Assembly: GCA_019745975.1 (NCBI GenBank)
Contig: JAIESQ010000123.1
Coordinates: 1-62,914 of the forward strand
Origin: Pirellulales bacterium
Lineage (GTDB): Bacteria > Planctomycetota > Planctomycetia > Pirellulales > JAEUIK01
Reading direction: 5' to 3'
Length of the DNA stretch: 62,914 nucleotides
Positions within the stretch are counted from its first letter, which is position 1. Each line of letters opens with the position of its first letter. Under the pieces are notes generated by a model that made no database searches, was not told the DNA's origin, and saw nothing but the letters and a program-made list of their open reading frames with translations. A program made the translations under genes and the position numbers. Positions 7,940-18,199 of the stretch are shown here, piece by piece.

Positions 7940-9841
7940 CTAGCTCAGCAGGCCAAAGGCCTGCAGGCAGGCGACCGTGGCCATCACGTTGAAAAACAGG
8001 CCCGCGAGCAGCAGCCCTCCGCGTGCGACCCAGCCGGGGCGGAGTTCGCGCGGGAGCAGGATTAGGTTGACGGCCAAGGTATGCCAACAGCTAAATCCTA
8101 GGGCGAAATTCAAGATCAGGCCGGCATAATCGACAAGCTGTTTGGGCTTGCCGACGCTCAGCATAATCAGTCCAAACAGCGCGAATCCTGCCAAAACGGC
8201 AAAATACACGATCCGAATCCGATGGGGCTCCAGTTTGCGCAGCCGGCCGCTGGCCGTCCAGAACACGTCAACCCAGCGGCGAACCAACCCGTCGGCGCTC
8301 GAGGCCATGCTCGTCGAAAGCACGAGGAACCCGCAGAACAGCGTCGTATACCAGCAGATGTGCCCCAGTGTAGCGCCCGAGATGCCCGATACGCGCTCGG
8401 CCACGGCGTCCGATGTCATGCCGGCGGCCGTCCACTCCTGAGCTTCGGTCCCGCGCCGTAAGAACTCGACCGACAACATGCTGGGGAGCGCCAAGCCGAT
8501 AAAGCAGGCCGGCATCCAAACTGCTAATTGATCGCGCATCACATGTCGATACCAGCGCCGCCAGCGCGGCAACGTTTCGGCATTGACGCGAAACACGCTT
8601 CCCACGTGCGAGAGCTTGAGGTGATGCCCGCCGATGACGCTCGGAATCGCCCCGACGTGCCAACCCATTCCCCAGCCCTGATCGCGAGTGTAGTTGCTGA
8701 TGGGCGTGTTCGATAATCCACCCGATCCGGCGATGGCGACCATCGCGCCGATCGCCACGATCAACGACAAATCGATGGGAGCGCGCTCGCGCCCCTGCCA
8801 CCAGGCCGTGAAGACGTTGTCAACATTGTCGCCGTCGCGGAAGCCATCGCCGTCGCGATCGATCCACTTGTCGGGACGGCCGTCGCCGTTGGTGTCGGGC
8901 CAGCTATCGGCCACGCCGTCGCCATTGCTGTCGATCGTTGGTTCGACGCGTTCGACTACATCGAGATTGCCGTCGTCGTCCCAGTCTTCGCCAGCATCGA
9001 GCACGCCATTACCGTTGGCGTCTTCGCCGCGCTCCACGGGCAAAGTGCCAAAGCGAAAGAACCCGGTACCGATTTCGCGCCACGTGCTCCGGCTCGAATA
9101 AACGACGGCCAACAGCGCCAGAAAGCCGAGCACAAAGACGATCTTGAACGACATGATTACCTTGAGCGAGTTGTACACTTTGCCGCCGAAAAACAACGGC
9201 ACTAACGCGCCCAGAAAAATGGCGTACCCCAGCCCGCGCAACAACGTCTGATGATGGGCGACCATGTCAGGCCTGGGAACCTCGCCCAGAATCACCGCGG
9301 CCAGCGGAGTCGCAGCGTTGGCAGCCAGGTAGGGAAAGACGGCGCCAAAATCAAGCACCAGATACACAAACAGCCAGAACCGCGGGCCGGGAAGCGTGCG
9401 GAATTTGCCAGTGAAGATTGGCTCGCCGGTATAAAGCGTGTAGCGACTGATTTCCAGGTTGTAGAGCACCTGACCCACGATGCTCAACGTTGCCAGCCAG
9501 AGGAGGGCTCCGCCATAGCGGGCTGTGACTTCCGGACCCTTAAGCCATTCACCGCCCCCGATGGCCGAGCCACCGACGACCAACCCCGGTCCGATCAACG
9601 CGGCCCAGTTTTTCCAGGTGAACTTGGGGGCGTCGATCAGTTCGTTGGAGTTCCAGCGCGGCATGCGCCGCGAGCCAATGTGGGGCGGAAAATCGTCGTT
9701 GGCGGCGGCTTGGCCGTTGCCTGATTGGATGGTGCCCGGCGCGGCATAGTGGGCAGCGCCGACACCGGGTTGCGAAATCGAGCCGTCGGCGACTAAGCGC
9801 GCAGCTAGGGCCGCATCATTGGGCGTCGCGCTGGTCGACAT
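7940..9841 (-). CDS. Nramp-like metal transporter with calcium-repeat insert
   Basis: A 633-residue polytopic membrane protein. A first helix with GPGLVVGGSAIGGGEW near residue 84, and the overall helix pattern, resemble Nramp (SLC11) transporters, but the DPGN and MPH metal-site motifs are not recognisable, so the substrate is uncertain. Residues about 270-343 are a hydrophilic insert with five D-x-(N/D)-G-(D/N)-G repeats (DANGNGVLD, DWDDDGNLD, DSNGDGVAD, DTNGDGRPD, DRDGDGFRD), like thrombospondin type 3 or dockerin calcium loops, placed between helices. The ATG at 9841 is chosen over upstream codons because a GGGGGAG lies about 10 bases before it. It is divergent from aconitase. Confidence 0.75.
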   Translation of the reverse strand: MSTSATPNDAALAARLVADGSISQPGVGAAHYAAPGTIQSGNGQAAANDDFPPHIGSRRMPRWNSNELIDAPKFTWKNWAALIGPGLVVGGSAIGGGEWLKGPEVTARYGGALLWLATLSIVGQVLYNLEISRYTLYTGEPIFTGKFRTLPGPRFWLFVYLVLDFGAVFPYLAANAATPLAAVILGEVPRPDMVAHHQTLLRGLGYAIFLGALVPLFFGGKVYNSLKVIMSFKIVFVLGFLALLAVVYSSRSTWREIGTGFFRFGTLPVERGEDANGNGVLDAGEDWDDDGNLDVVERVEPTIDSNGDGVADSWPDTNGDGRPDKWIDRDGDGFRDGDNVDNVFTAWWQGRERAPIDLSLIVAIGAMVAIAGSGGLSNTPISNYTRDQGWGMGWHVGAIPSVIGGHHLKLSHVGSVFRVNAETLPRWRRWYRHVMRDQLAVWMPACFIGLALPSMLSVEFLRRGTEAQEWTAAGMTSDAVAERVSGISGATLGHICWYTTLFCGFLVLSTSMASSADGLVRRWVDVFWTASGRLRKLEPHRIRIVYFAVLAGFALFGLIMLSVGKPKQLVDYAGLILNFALGFSCWHTLAVNLILLPRELRPGWVARGGLLLAGLFFNVMATVACLQAFGLLS

Positions 9842-10101
9842 CGAAGATGAGTCTCCCCCCGGGCTGTTGAGACTCCTGAGAATGACATCCCGCGCCGCCC
9901 GTCGCAAGCAATTTGCCAGCAAATAATTCCGCACTACTTGGGAGAGGTCTTCGAGCGTCGCGGTCGAACTTCGCGCGCAGCGTCACACCAGGCAAACACA
10001 CCGCAAGACAGTCGGCAATCGACGCGGTACAATGCTCACAGTCACCTGCCCGCGGTCTCTCCGCACGCGTTGTTTTCACCCCTCGTTCAGGCCGATCTTC
10101 A

Positions 10102-12819
10102 ATGTCCGAACCGACCATTAAGACCGATCCATTTGGTGCCCGCGGCAGCTTTTCGACGGGCAGCGGCCAAGCCGGAATCTACCGTCTCGCTCGGCTCGAA
10201 GAGCTGGGGTTGTGCAAGATCGCTACGCTGCCGTACTCAATCCGCGTGCTGCTCGAATCGGTGTTGCGCAATTGCGATGGCTTCGCGGTCAGCGAAGACG
10301 ATGTCCGCAAGGTGGCAGGCTGGAAGGCTGCGGCGGTCAGCGACGTCGAGATCCCGTTCAAACCAGCGCGCGTGGTGCTGCAAGACTTTACCGGCGTGCC
10401 GTGCGTGGTCGACCTGGCGGCAATGCGTGACGCCATGCGCCGGCTTGGCGGCGATCCGAAGCGGATTAACCCGCTGATTCCAGTCGACCTGGTGATCGAT
10501 CACTCGGTGCAGGTCGACTACTTCGGCACAGCCAATGCCTTGGCGCTGAATGTGGAGTACGAATTCAATCGCAATCGGGAACGGTACGAGTTTCTCAAAT
10601 GGGGGCAACAAGCACTTGATAACTTCCGCGCGGTGCCGCCGGCTGTCGGCATCGTGCACCAGGTGAACCTCGAGTACCTCGCCAAGGGCGTCTTCGTGCG
10701 ACAGGACGCCCAGGGCCCGGTCGCGCTCCCCGATTCGCTGGTGGGCACCGATAGCCACACCACGATGATCAACGGATTGGGCGTCGTCGGTTGGGGTGTG
10801 GGAGGCATCGAGGCCGAGGCGGTCATGCTCGGTCAGCCGATCTACATGCTGCTGCCGGAAGTCGTCGGCTTTGAGCTCACCGGACAACTGCCCGAAGGCA
10901 CCACCGCGACCGACATGGTGCTCACGGTCACGCAAATCCTTCGCAAACAAGGCGTGGTGGGTAAGTTCGTCGAGTTCTTCGGGACAGGTCTGTCGAGAAT
11001 GAGCGTTGCCGACCGTGCCACCATCGGTAATATGGCGCCGGAATACGGAGCCACGATGGGCTTCTTCCCGACCGACGACCGGACGCTGGAGTACTTGCGG
11101 CGCACTGGCCGCACCGACGACGAAGTTCAACTTGTCGAACGCTATGCCAAGGAGCAGCAGCTCTTCCGCACCGATGTCGCGCCGGTGCCGACCTTTAGCG
11201 CCAAGGTTTCGCTCGATCTGGGCACAGTCGAACCGTGCCTGGCCGGGCCGAAGCGACCGCAAGACCGCATCGCGCTCTCAGGCATGAAGCAGTCGTTCGA
11301 GGAGGCACTGCGAGCGCCGGTAACGCAGCGCGGGTACGCGCTTGATGACGCCGCTCTCAAGCGCACCGCTGAAGTTAAGAGCAATGGGCACAGTGAGCGA
11401 ATCGGTCACGGTGCCGTGGTGATTGCCGCGATCACCAGTTGCACCAACACCAGCAATCCTTCCGTGATGCTTGGGGCCGGCTTGTTGGCAAAGAAAGCCG
11501 TCGAGCGGGGACTGTCGGTGAAGCCGTACGTCAAAACCAGCCTCGCCCCCGGCTCGCGTGTGGTAACCGACTACCTGGAACACTCGGGATTGGCGGCCGC
11601 CCTCGATCAACTGGGCTTCGACACTGTTGGCTACGGTTGCACCACCTGCATCGGCAATAGCGGGCCGCTGCCCGAGCAGGTCGCCGAAGCTGTCACCAAA
11701 GGGGACCTGGTCGCTTCGGCCGTCTTGAGCGGCAATCGCAATTTCGAAGGTCGCATCAATCCGCTGGTGAAGGCGAATTACCTGGCCAGCCCTCCATTGG
11801 TCGTTGCGTACGCCCTCGCGGGCACTACCGATATCGACCTGGTTCACGAACCGCTCGGCAAGGGCAAGGACGGCCAACCGGTCTTTCTCAAAGACATCTG
11901 GCCTACCCAGGCCGAAGTCGACCGCGCCGTGCAGGAGATGGTCACACCTGAGATGTTCCGCGCGCGTTACGCCAACGTGCTCAACTCGAATGAGCGCTGG
12001 AATCAGATCAAAGTGGTCGCTGGCGATAGCTACCAATGGGACCCCACGAGCACGTACATCCAGGAGCCGCCGTTCTTGCTCGGTTTGACCAAGGTGCCCG
12101 GCAATATCAAGCCAATCCGCGGGGCACGGGTGTTGGCGGCGCTGGGCGACTCGGTCACGACTGATCACATTTCGCCAGCCGGCTCAATTGCCAAAAATAG
12201 CCCGGCGGGTAAGTGGCTGATCGAGCACGGCGTCGAACCGGTGGACTTCAACAGCTACGGTTCGCGGCGCGGCAACGATCGGGTAATGACGCGCGGCACG
12301 TTTGCCAACATCCGCATTCGCAACCTTTTGGCGCCAGGAACTGAAGGGGGCGTCACGCGCCATCTCCCCGGCGGCGAGCAGATGACCATCTACGACGCGG
12401 CGATGAAGTACAAAGCCGAGAACGTGCCGCTGGTGATTCTGGCCGGTGCCGAGTACGGCACCGGGAGCAGCCGCGACTGGGCCGCCAAGGGTACGTATCT
12501 ACTCGGCGTTCGAGCGGTGTTGGCCGTGAGCTTCGAGCGCATTCATCGCAGCAATCTCGTGGGCATGGGGGTGCTGCCACTTGAGTTACCCCCGGGACAG
12601 ACTTGGCAGTCGTTAGGACTGACGGGTGAAGAAGTATTCGATTTCGAAGGGCTCAACGACGATATCCAGCCGCGCGGCACACTCTCGGTCAAGGCGACCG
12701 CGCCCGACGGCGCCGTCAAGAAGTTCGATTGCAAGGTGCGGATCGACACGCCGATCGAACGCGAGTACTACCGCCACGGTGGAATCTTGCAGTACGTGCT
12801 CCGCGCACTTGCCAAGTAG
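10102..12819 (+). CDS. acnA: Aconitate hydratase A
   Basis: Interconverts citrate and isocitrate through cis-aconitate in the TCA cycle. The 905-residue length is typical of AcnA/IRP-type aconitase. The [4Fe-4S] ligands are Cys447 (in [13 protein letters not shown]) and Cys513/Cys516 ([15 protein letters not shown]). The substrate-binding segments [20 protein letters not shown] and [20 protein letters not shown] are intact, and the swivel domain near the C terminus is complete. The open frame extends to 9913, but homology begins at the ATG at 10102 ([17 protein letters not shown]). It is monocistronic by appearance and divergent from the Nramp-like gene. Confidence 0.97.
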   Translation: MSEPTIKTDPFGARGSFSTGSGQAGIYRLARLEELGLCKIATLPYSIRVLLESVLRNCDGFAVSEDDVRKVAGWKAAAVSDVEIPFKPARVVLQDFTGVPCVVDLAAMRDAMRRLGGDPKRINPLIPVDLVIDHSVQVDYFGTANALALNVEYEFNRNRERYEFLKWGQQALDNFRAVPPAVGIVHQVNLEYLAKGVFVRQDAQGPVALPDSLVGTDSHTTMINGLGVVGWGVGGIEAEAVMLGQPIYMLLPEVVGFELTGQLPEGTTATDMVLTVTQILRKQGVVGKFVEFFGTGLSRMSVADRATIGNMAPEYGATMGFFPTDDRTLEYLRRTGRTDDEVQLVERYAKEQQLFRTDVAPVPTFSAKVSLDLGTVEPCLAGPKRPQDRIALSGMKQSFEEALRAPVTQRGYALDDAALKRTAEVKSNGHSERIGHGAVVIAAITSCTNTSNPSVMLGAGLLAKKAVERGLSVKPYVKTSLAPGSRVVTDYLEHSGLAAALDQLGFDTVGYGCTTCIGNSGPLPEQVAEAVTKGDLVASAVLSGNRNFEGRINPLVKANYLASPPLVVAYALAGTTDIDLVHEPLGKGKDGQPVFLKDIWPTQAEVDRAVQEMVTPEMFRARYANVLNSNERWNQIKVVAGDSYQWDPTSTYIQEPPFLLGLTKVPGNIKPIRGARVLAALGDSVTTDHISPAGSIAKNSPAGKWLIEHGVEPVDFNSYGSRRGNDRVMTRGTFANIRIRNLLAPGTEGGVTRHLPGGEQMTIYDAAMKYKAENVPLVILAGAEYGTGSSRDWAAKGTYLLGVRAVLAVSFERIHRSNLVGMGVLPLELPPGQTWQSLGLTGEEVFDFEGLNDDIQPRGTLSVKATAPDGAVKKFDCKVRIDTPIEREYYRHGGILQYVLRALAK

Positions 12820-12985
12820 TCGTCGGTTTGGGTTTGATGGCAGAAAAGTGGGCTTCACTACCGAGCGAAGCAGTCCCTTGATTGCTCGCTGACATTTGCT
12901 CAAAATGCCTGATTCGCGGTGGGTTGGCCGGTGGGATTTTCCCTGTCAGCGTGGCTGCGACTTGATTCCCGGAGTAGCACGAGCG

Positions 12986-13732
12986 ATGCGTCCCGCACAG
13001 GTCGAACAGTTGCAACGCGAGCTCACGGACAAATATGTCGTGATCGACGCTTCGCGCCCGGAATTGACCCGCTTCCGCGGCCAAACGGGTGTGGTCAAGA
13101 CAGTCAATATGAGCGGCCGGGCGTTGGTCGAGTTCGACGGTCGCGCGAACATCGGCTGGTATGACATCGATCCCGACTTCTTGAAGATCGTCGATCAACC
13201 GGCGCCCGCCAAGTCCAAGGATCGCGAAGCGCCTGCCGCCGCGGCGCCAGCTAAGCCTGCACCCGCCAAGGCACCAAAGGGGGCCGAAGCTGCACCTGCC
13301 ACCAAACCTCCCGCGTCGCCTGCCGCCGGCAAGAAACCTAGCACTGCCGACGTTCTGGCGGCTGCCCGCGCGAAGAAGGAAGAGGCCGCCGCGACTACGA
13401 GCGCCGCTGCACCGACGGCTGCCACGCCGAAGCCCGCAACAGCGGCTGCCGCTGCGCCGTCGAAACGAAGCACTGCCGATATCCTGGCCGCTGCCCGCGC
13501 CAACAAGGCGACGCCTGCACCGGCCGCATCACCCACTGCTTCGGCACCGGTGCAAACGGCGCCCCCCGAAGCCTTGCCGGAGTCTTCGGAGGCGCGCGCC
13601 GAGGAGCCGGTCGCGCCTCCGGCCGCTGCGGCAGCAGCCGTTGCGGCAACTGCCACGGCGGCCAAGCGTGAGGACAAGCCGCGCACGACCGCAGAGAAGT
13701 TGGCGTACTGCCGCCGGGTCGATGCCAAATAG
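12986..13732 (+). CDS. KOW-like N-terminal domain plus Ala/Pro-rich repeat tail
   Basis: A 248-residue protein. Residues 1-70 form a small basic beta domain (FRGQTGVVKTVNMSGRALVE, then WYDIDPDFLKIV) like a KOW/SH3 barrel. The rest is a long Ala/Pro/Lys linker carrying two copies of S-T-A-D-(V/I)-L-A-A-A-R-A-(K/N)-K (residues 119-131 and 162-174) and a diverged third (TTAEKLAYCRRVDAK) at the end. The ATG at 12986 has GGAG 11 bases upstream and starts the folded domain. The repeats look like short linear binding motifs on a flexible tether. Function unknown; nucleic-acid or ribosome association is only a guess from the KOW-like part. Confidence 0.65.
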   Translation: MRPAQVEQLQRELTDKYVVIDASRPELTRFRGQTGVVKTVNMSGRALVEFDGRANIGWYDIDPDFLKIVDQPAPAKSKDREAPAAAAPAKPAPAKAPKGAEAAPATKPPASPAAGKKPSTADVLAAARAKKEEAAATTSAAAPTAATPKPATAAAAAPSKRSTADILAAARANKATPAPAASPTASAPVQTAPPEALPESSEARAEEPVAPPAAAAAAVAATATAAKREDKPRTTAEKLAYCRRVDAK

Positions 13733-13768
13733 TTTGCTGCAGCACGGAATCACCATCGGGCAGTAGCG

Positions 13769-14356
13769 ATGTCATCCGCTGGCGAACGCGCGCCCGAACT
13801 GCCTCGCCCGGCCGACGCTGCCGGACTCGACCCAGCAGCGACGATTGCCGGGCCTGCCGAGTCACATCCGGAATCGGCACCCTCCACGCCCGTTGCGCAA
13901 CCGCAGGGCTGGTGGGCGCGCAATTGGCGCGCCGTTTTGCTCGCCGCCTCGATCACCCCCGTTGCGCTGTGTGGCCTTTGCGGGCTTGGGTGCCTAGGCC
14001 TGATGCGCTTCAGTTCTACAGCCGTACGGCACATGGAGCCGTATCGACTGGCGCTGGACACGATCCAAGGTAGCGGTGATCTGCAAAGGGTCATCGGCGA
14101 ACCGATTGAGGCCGACGACTCGTTTCTGGCCGCTGCTCGCGCGCGCCTTTCCAAGACAGAAGATGGCGTCAACCAAGCGGAGATCTTCTTTGTGGTGGTC
14201 GGATCGCGCGGCCGAGCCAACGTCGCGGCGATAGCGTTCGAGAAAGATGACTATTGGCGATTATCGCAGCTTGAAGCGCTGCCCGTCGGTGGCGAACGGA
14301 TGGTCATCCTGGCACCGACTGACGATTCCTCGGCGGCAGTGCCCGGCGACGAGTGA
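13769..14356 (+). CDS. Membrane-anchored Coa1/Tim21-like protein
   Basis: A 195-residue protein. The N-terminal 45 residues are Pro/Ala-rich and cytoplasmic. One TM helix (about 54-80, AVLLAASITPVALCGLCGLG) is followed by an external alpha/beta domain: YRLALDTIQGSGDLQRVIGE, then NQAEIFFVVVGSRGRANVAA and FEKDDYWRLSQLEAL. This matches the pattern of Coa1-like domains (cytochrome oxidase assembly factor 1 family) in many bacteria. Only 36 bases separate it from the KOW-like gene, suggesting one transcript. The family call is by pattern; no cytochrome oxidase gene is near. Confidence 0.6.
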   Translation: MSSAGERAPELPRPADAAGLDPAATIAGPAESHPESAPSTPVAQPQGWWARNWRAVLLAASITPVALCGLCGLGCLGLMRFSSTAVRHMEPYRLALDTIQGSGDLQRVIGEPIEADDSFLAAARARLSKTEDGVNQAEIFFVVVGSRGRANVAAIAFEKDDYWRLSQLEALPVGGERMVILAPTDDSSAAVPGDE

Positions 14357-14410
14357 ATGGGCCGCGGTCGCACCCCATGCGATTCTCGAACGGCTCGGCG
14401 ACCGACGCCA

Positions 14411-15550
14411 TCAGGTCACTTCCAGCATCCGCTGCAGGGCCACGAGCGCCCAACGAGCCGTCTCGTCGTCCACTTTGATGCGGTTGACCGGGGTTCCCGC
14501 CATGAAGTTCTCCAGCGACCAGCAGAGATGCGCCAAGTCGATGCGATACATGGTGGCGCACATGCACACGACTGGCGAAAGGAAGTGGATCTGCTGCTCG
14601 GGGTGCTCGTGCTTGAGCCGGTTGACCAGGTGCAATTCGGTGCCGATCGCCCAACGCGTGCCGGCAGGCGCCGCGCGAACCTCACGAATGATTCGGCCCG
14701 TCGAGCCAATCAAGTCGCTCTGCGCGACGACTTCCATGGTGCATTCGGGATGAACCATGATCTTGATGTCGGGGTACTTTTCGCGGAATGCCTGTACGTG
14801 CTCGACGCGAAACATCTGATGCACGCTGCAATGCCCTTTCCAGAGCAGCACGCGACTGTCGGACAGGGCCGCTTCGGTATTGCCACCCAGCTCGCGATAG
14901 GGATCCCAAATCGGCATTTGGGATAGCGGGATCCCCATCGCCAACGCCGTGTTGCGTCCCAAATGTTGATCCGGGAAGAACAAGACTCGCTTGGTGCGTT
15001 CAAAGGCCCAATTGAGCACCCCTGCCGCGTTGCTCGAGGTACAGACGATGCCGCCGTGCCGCCCGCAGAACGCCTTCAAGCTCGCCGCCGAGTTGATGTA
15101 TGTCACGGGTGTGATCTCGGCGGTGTCGAGCACTTCGCCCAGTTCGTTCCAGCAGCCTTCGACCTGCTCGATCATGGCCATGTCGGCCATCGAGCAGCCG
15201 GCGGCCATGTCAGGCAGCACGACCGTCACGCGACGACCACAGCGCTCGGCCAGCTTGTTGGGTTGATTGGCGAGCACATCGGCCGTCTCGGCCATGAAGT
15301 GCACGCCGCAGAAGAAGATCGCCTCGCAATTGCCGCTGGCGGCCGCCTGTTTGCTCAGTTCGTAGCTGTCGCCGCGCAGGTCGGCAAGCGCGATCACTTC
15401 ATCCTGCTGATAGTGATGACCAAGGATCAAGAGCCGCGTGCCAAGTTCGTCGCGCACCGCTTGAACCCGCGCGGCTAGCTCCGCGTTGCCGAGCGGCTTG
15501 TAGTCGGCGATCGGATGAGTCACAGAGCTGTCGAGCGTAGTCGTGGACAT
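14411..15550 (-). CDS. nadA: Quinolinate synthase
   Basis: Condenses iminoaspartate with dihydroxyacetone phosphate to quinolinate in de novo NAD synthesis. The 379-residue length fits the long Bacillus-type NadA. Candidate [4Fe-4S] ligands are Cys119 (AAGCSMADM), Cys241 (KGHCSVHQMF) and Cys329 or Cys331 (CMCATMYRID). Substrate-binding motifs ILGHHYQQDEV, DSYELSK, VTYINSAASLKAFCG and FFPDQHLGRNTA are all present. The start at 15550 is well placed. nadB and nadC are not in the window, so the pathway is not clustered here. Confidence 0.95.
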   Translation of the reverse strand: MSTTTLDSSVTHPIADYKPLGNAELAARVQAVRDELGTRLLILGHHYQQDEVIALADLRGDSYELSKQAAASGNCEAIFFCGVHFMAETADVLANQPNKLAERCGRRVTVVLPDMAAGCSMADMAMIEQVEGCWNELGEVLDTAEITPVTYINSAASLKAFCGRHGGIVCTSSNAAGVLNWAFERTKRVLFFPDQHLGRNTALAMGIPLSQMPIWDPYRELGGNTEAALSDSRVLLWKGHCSVHQMFRVEHVQAFREKYPDIKIMVHPECTMEVVAQSDLIGSTGRIIREVRAAPAGTRWAIGTELHLVNRLKHEHPEQQIHFLSPVVCMCATMYRIDLAHLCWSLENFMAGTPVNRIKVDDETARWALVALQRMLEVT

Positions 15551-15672
15551 GCCCTAATTATAGGCGCCCGCCCAAACGACAGGACAGGCGGCGATGGCTC
15601 GAAAACGAGCGGCTCTCGTGCTTTCCGCGTCGACGTGCTCCGACCGTTACTTTGCGGCAGTCCTTCGCGGGC

Positions 15673-17760
15673 CTATCGCTCCAGAACTTGCCAGAGGCTG
15701 CCGTAGTCGTCGGTCCAGATCAACCGGTCGGGCGAGCGCGGCGGAAACTCAGAGCGGGCGGCCTTAATACGCGGATTGTTTAGAAACAGACGAGACGAAG
15801 TTAGCAGCACACAGTCGGCATCCATGGTCCCCTGTGAGTCGTCGCGAAAGCTGCGGACCCACACGGCCTCGAACCCGAGCCGGTCGGCCATTGCCCGGCA
15901 GACTGGCTTCAGATCGAGCATGCGATTGCTGATGTGCAAGGCAAGGATGCCGTCGGACGCGAGATGCCGACGGTAGACTTCGGTACATTCACCTGTCAGC
16001 AGGTGCATCGGAATCGCATCACTCGTGAACGCATCGACGATTAGCACGTCGAAATTCTGGGCCATGCCGGCGTCTAGTTCGCGCTCGAGTTGCACACGCG
16101 CGTCGCCCAGCACGATGTCGATCTGCGCCGGCGAATCACTAAGAAACGTAAAGTGCTTGCGCGCCAGCCGGACCACTTCCGGATTGATCTCATAGTAGCG
16201 GACGTAGTCGCCGGGTTGCGAATATGCCATGAGCGTGCCGGCTCCCAGGCCGATGACGCCGATGCGCAATCCGCGCTGGCTGGGATCGACCACGTGCCGC
16301 TTGGGGTTTTCGGTGATCGCCAACGCGACGCCACTGGTGGGGCCGAACATGGCAGTCGCCAAGTGGCGGCGGCCGGCGTCGCGGAACTGCGAGCCGTGCT
16401 CGATCCGTCCGTGTGTCATCGAGATTTTCTCGCCCAGCCTCGGGGTCGCCCTCGAGACCACCCGCAGTACGCCGTAGAAATTGCGGGTGCTCTCCAAAAC
16501 TTGATGGCTATTGCGCTGCGCTTGCATCCCCAGCGCGCCAATCAACAGGCCGTACAAAGCCGTCGGCATGGCCCATGCTTTCCAGCCCGGTAACGCAAGT
16601 GTCCGGAATCGCTCGCGACGCGTGGCGACAATCGCCAGCAGGCAAGCCGCGCCTAATGTCAGCGGGTATTCCCAGTAGCCGTGAAACATGCGCGGCGCCG
16701 CTACCGCGACGAGCGCTCCACCCGTGGCGCCGCCGGCGGCGATCATCAAGTAAAAGACGGTGAGATACCGCGGATGAGGCCGCCCGCGCGATAGTTCGCC
16801 ATGCGCGACCATCGCACCGACGAACATCGTCAATGAGTAAATCACCACTTGGGGAATGATCCGCACCGCCTCAGCGTGCAAGAAAACGATCGCCGAGACA
16901 GGCACCAGGCAGGCCAGTGCCACCCCGAACGGCCCGCGACGATACCAGCGGTCTCCCTCGAAGCAAAGGATGAACGACAACAGGTATAAACCAAGCGGCA
17001 ACACCCAGAGGAAAGGCACGACGGCCACTTCCTGACACATTTGATTCGTCGTCGCCAGCAGCAGCGCCGAGCCCGTCGCCGCCAGCGCGACCCAGTAGAG
17101 GATATCGGACCAGGTAGGCGGCGACGCCTGTTCGGCGACTGCGTGCTCAGCGCTCTCGGGTTGCAGCGTGGAGATCTTCGCGGCTCGCCAAACACCCGCC
17201 GCACAAGTCGCACAACCCAGCGTGAAGATGACATACCCGATCGACCAGGTTCGGGCCTGAGTGCCAAGCGACAACGCGGGCTCGACGACGAACGGGTAGC
17301 TCACGAGCGCCAGGAGCGAACCGACGTTCGACAACGCGTACAACCGATAGGGGGATGTGCCGGGGCGCGTCGTCGCCCACCACCCTTGCAAGAGCGGGCC
17401 GGTGGCCGACAGCATCAAATAGGGGAGTCCGATCGTCGCTGCAAGCAGCATCACGATTTGAAGCGTGGGGGCTTCGTCACCGGTCGGCTTCCAGTGCTCG
17501 GCCGGTAGGATGGGCAAGCAGGCTAGCGAAACCAGCAATAGCGCGGCATGCACCCCACCCTGCCAGCGGCGCGGCATCTGAGCCACGACCAGATGCGCGT
17601 AGGCATAGCCGCACAAGAGCAGCACCTGAAAGAACAGCATGCAGGCGGTCCAGACGCCGGGGGTGCCGCCGAACCAGGGCAAGATGGCCTTGCCCAGGAG
17701 AGGCTGCACTTGAAATAGCAGGAACGCGCTTAAAAACGTGGTCAACGCATAGCGAAGCAC
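15673..17760 (-). CDS. Fused membrane transporter-like / spermidine synthase-like protein
   Basis: A 695-residue fusion. The first 420 residues are a polytopic membrane domain beginning YALTTFLSAFLLFQVQPLLG-K, the signature of bacterial fused MFS/spermidine synthase proteins. The C-terminal domain has a SAM-type nucleotide-binding loop (GVIGLGAGTLMAYSQPGD, about residue 500), the acidic strand RYYEINPEVVRLARKHF and FDVLIVDAFTSDAIPMHLLT, as in aminopropyltransferases. The frame is open to 17883, but that extension is low complexity; the GTG at 17760 has GGAGA 6-7 bases upstream and starts the first helix. Whether it makes polyamines is unknown: the fused class has diverse or undetermined roles. 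Confidence 0.85.
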   Translation of the reverse strand: MLRYALTTFLSAFLLFQVQPLLGKAILPWFGGTPGVWTACMLFFQVLLLCGYAYAHLVVAQMPRRWQGGVHAALLLVSLACLPILPAEHWKPTGDEAPTLQIVMLLAATIGLPYLMLSATGPLLQGWWATTRPGTSPYRLYALSNVGSLLALVSYPFVVEPALSLGTQARTWSIGYVIFTLGCATCAAGVWRAAKISTLQPESAEHAVAEQASPPTWSDILYWVALAATGSALLLATTNQMCQEVAVVPFLWVLPLGLYLLSFILCFEGDRWYRRGPFGVALACLVPVSAIVFLHAEAVRIIPQVVIYSLTMFVGAMVAHGELSRGRPHPRYLTVFYLMIAAGGATGGALVAVAAPRMFHGYWEYPLTLGAACLLAIVATRRERFRTLALPGWKAWAMPTALYGLLIGALGMQAQRNSHQVLESTRNFYGVLRVVSRATPRLGEKISMTHGRIEHGSQFRDAGRRHLATAMFGPTSGVALAITENPKRHVVDPSQRGLRIGVIGLGAGTLMAYSQPGDYVRYYEINPEVVRLARKHFTFLSDSPAQIDIVLGDARVQLERELDAGMAQNFDVLIVDAFTSDAIPMHLLTGECTEVYRRHLASDGILALHISNRMLDLKPVCRAMADRLGFEAVWVRSFRDDSQGTMDADCVLLTSSRLFLNNPRIKAARSEFPPRSPDRLIWTDDYGSLWQVLER

Positions 17761-18047
17761 GACGAATCTCCGCGTAGTGAGGCTTAAGGTGGAGGCGGGT
17801 GCTGCGGCGCTGCCTCGTGGCGGGGCAGCATCGCATGGCGCCGTTGCGCCGCGAGGTGCTGCCAAAAAGGTGGGATAACCCAACCGAACTCTAGCTCACG
17901 CCTGTCCAGGAGCGCGAGTTACCGATTCTGGCGGCTGTACCTCCCTGTGCAGGGAAAGAAGTCCGGCCGCCCATCGGCAGCTCGCCAGTCCGCTTCGATA
18001 GGGTTCGATCAGTTTTCATGGTTACGAGTCGATCAACGCGCCCTCGC

Positions 18048-18076
18048 TTGCCAGGGGTGAGTTGCTTCACTAGGCT
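18048..18076 (+). promoter_or_regulatory. Promoter-like site for tRNA-Arg
   Basis: TTGCCA (18048-18053), a 17-base spacer and TAGGCT (18071-18076) lie 12 bases before the mature tRNA. The -10 is weak, but position and spacing fit. Confidence 0.4.
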
Positions 18077-18088
18077 TGCAGCTTCGCT

Positions 18089-18162
18089 GTCCCCGTAGCT
18101 CAATTGGATAGAGCGTCGGCCTCCGGAGCCGAAGGTTAGAGGTTCGAGCCCTCTCGGGGATA
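18089..18162 (+). tRNA. tRNA-Arg (anticodon CCG)
   Basis: A full cloverleaf can be drawn by eye: acceptor GTCCCCG/CGGGGAT, D arm GCTC...GAGC, anticodon stem TCGGC/GCCGA with loop CTCCGGA (anticodon CCG, reading CGG), variable loop AGGTT and T arm AGAGG-TTCGAGC-CCTCT. The 3' CCA is not encoded. The gene is alone, between two minus-strand genes. Confidence 0.97.
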
Positions 18163-18199
18163 CTCGCTTCCGTCGTAACCGGCGCGTTCGATCGGGACG

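Noticed and set aside
9913-10101. N-terminal extension of aconitase
   Set aside because: Homology starts at the ATG at 10102; the extension is basic, low-complexity sequence.
10237-11262. 341-residue minus-strand frame inside aconitase
   Set aside because: Antisense shadow of a clear acnA gene in high-GC DNA.
11278-12168. 296-residue minus-strand frame inside aconitase
   Set aside because: Antisense shadow; no family resemblance.
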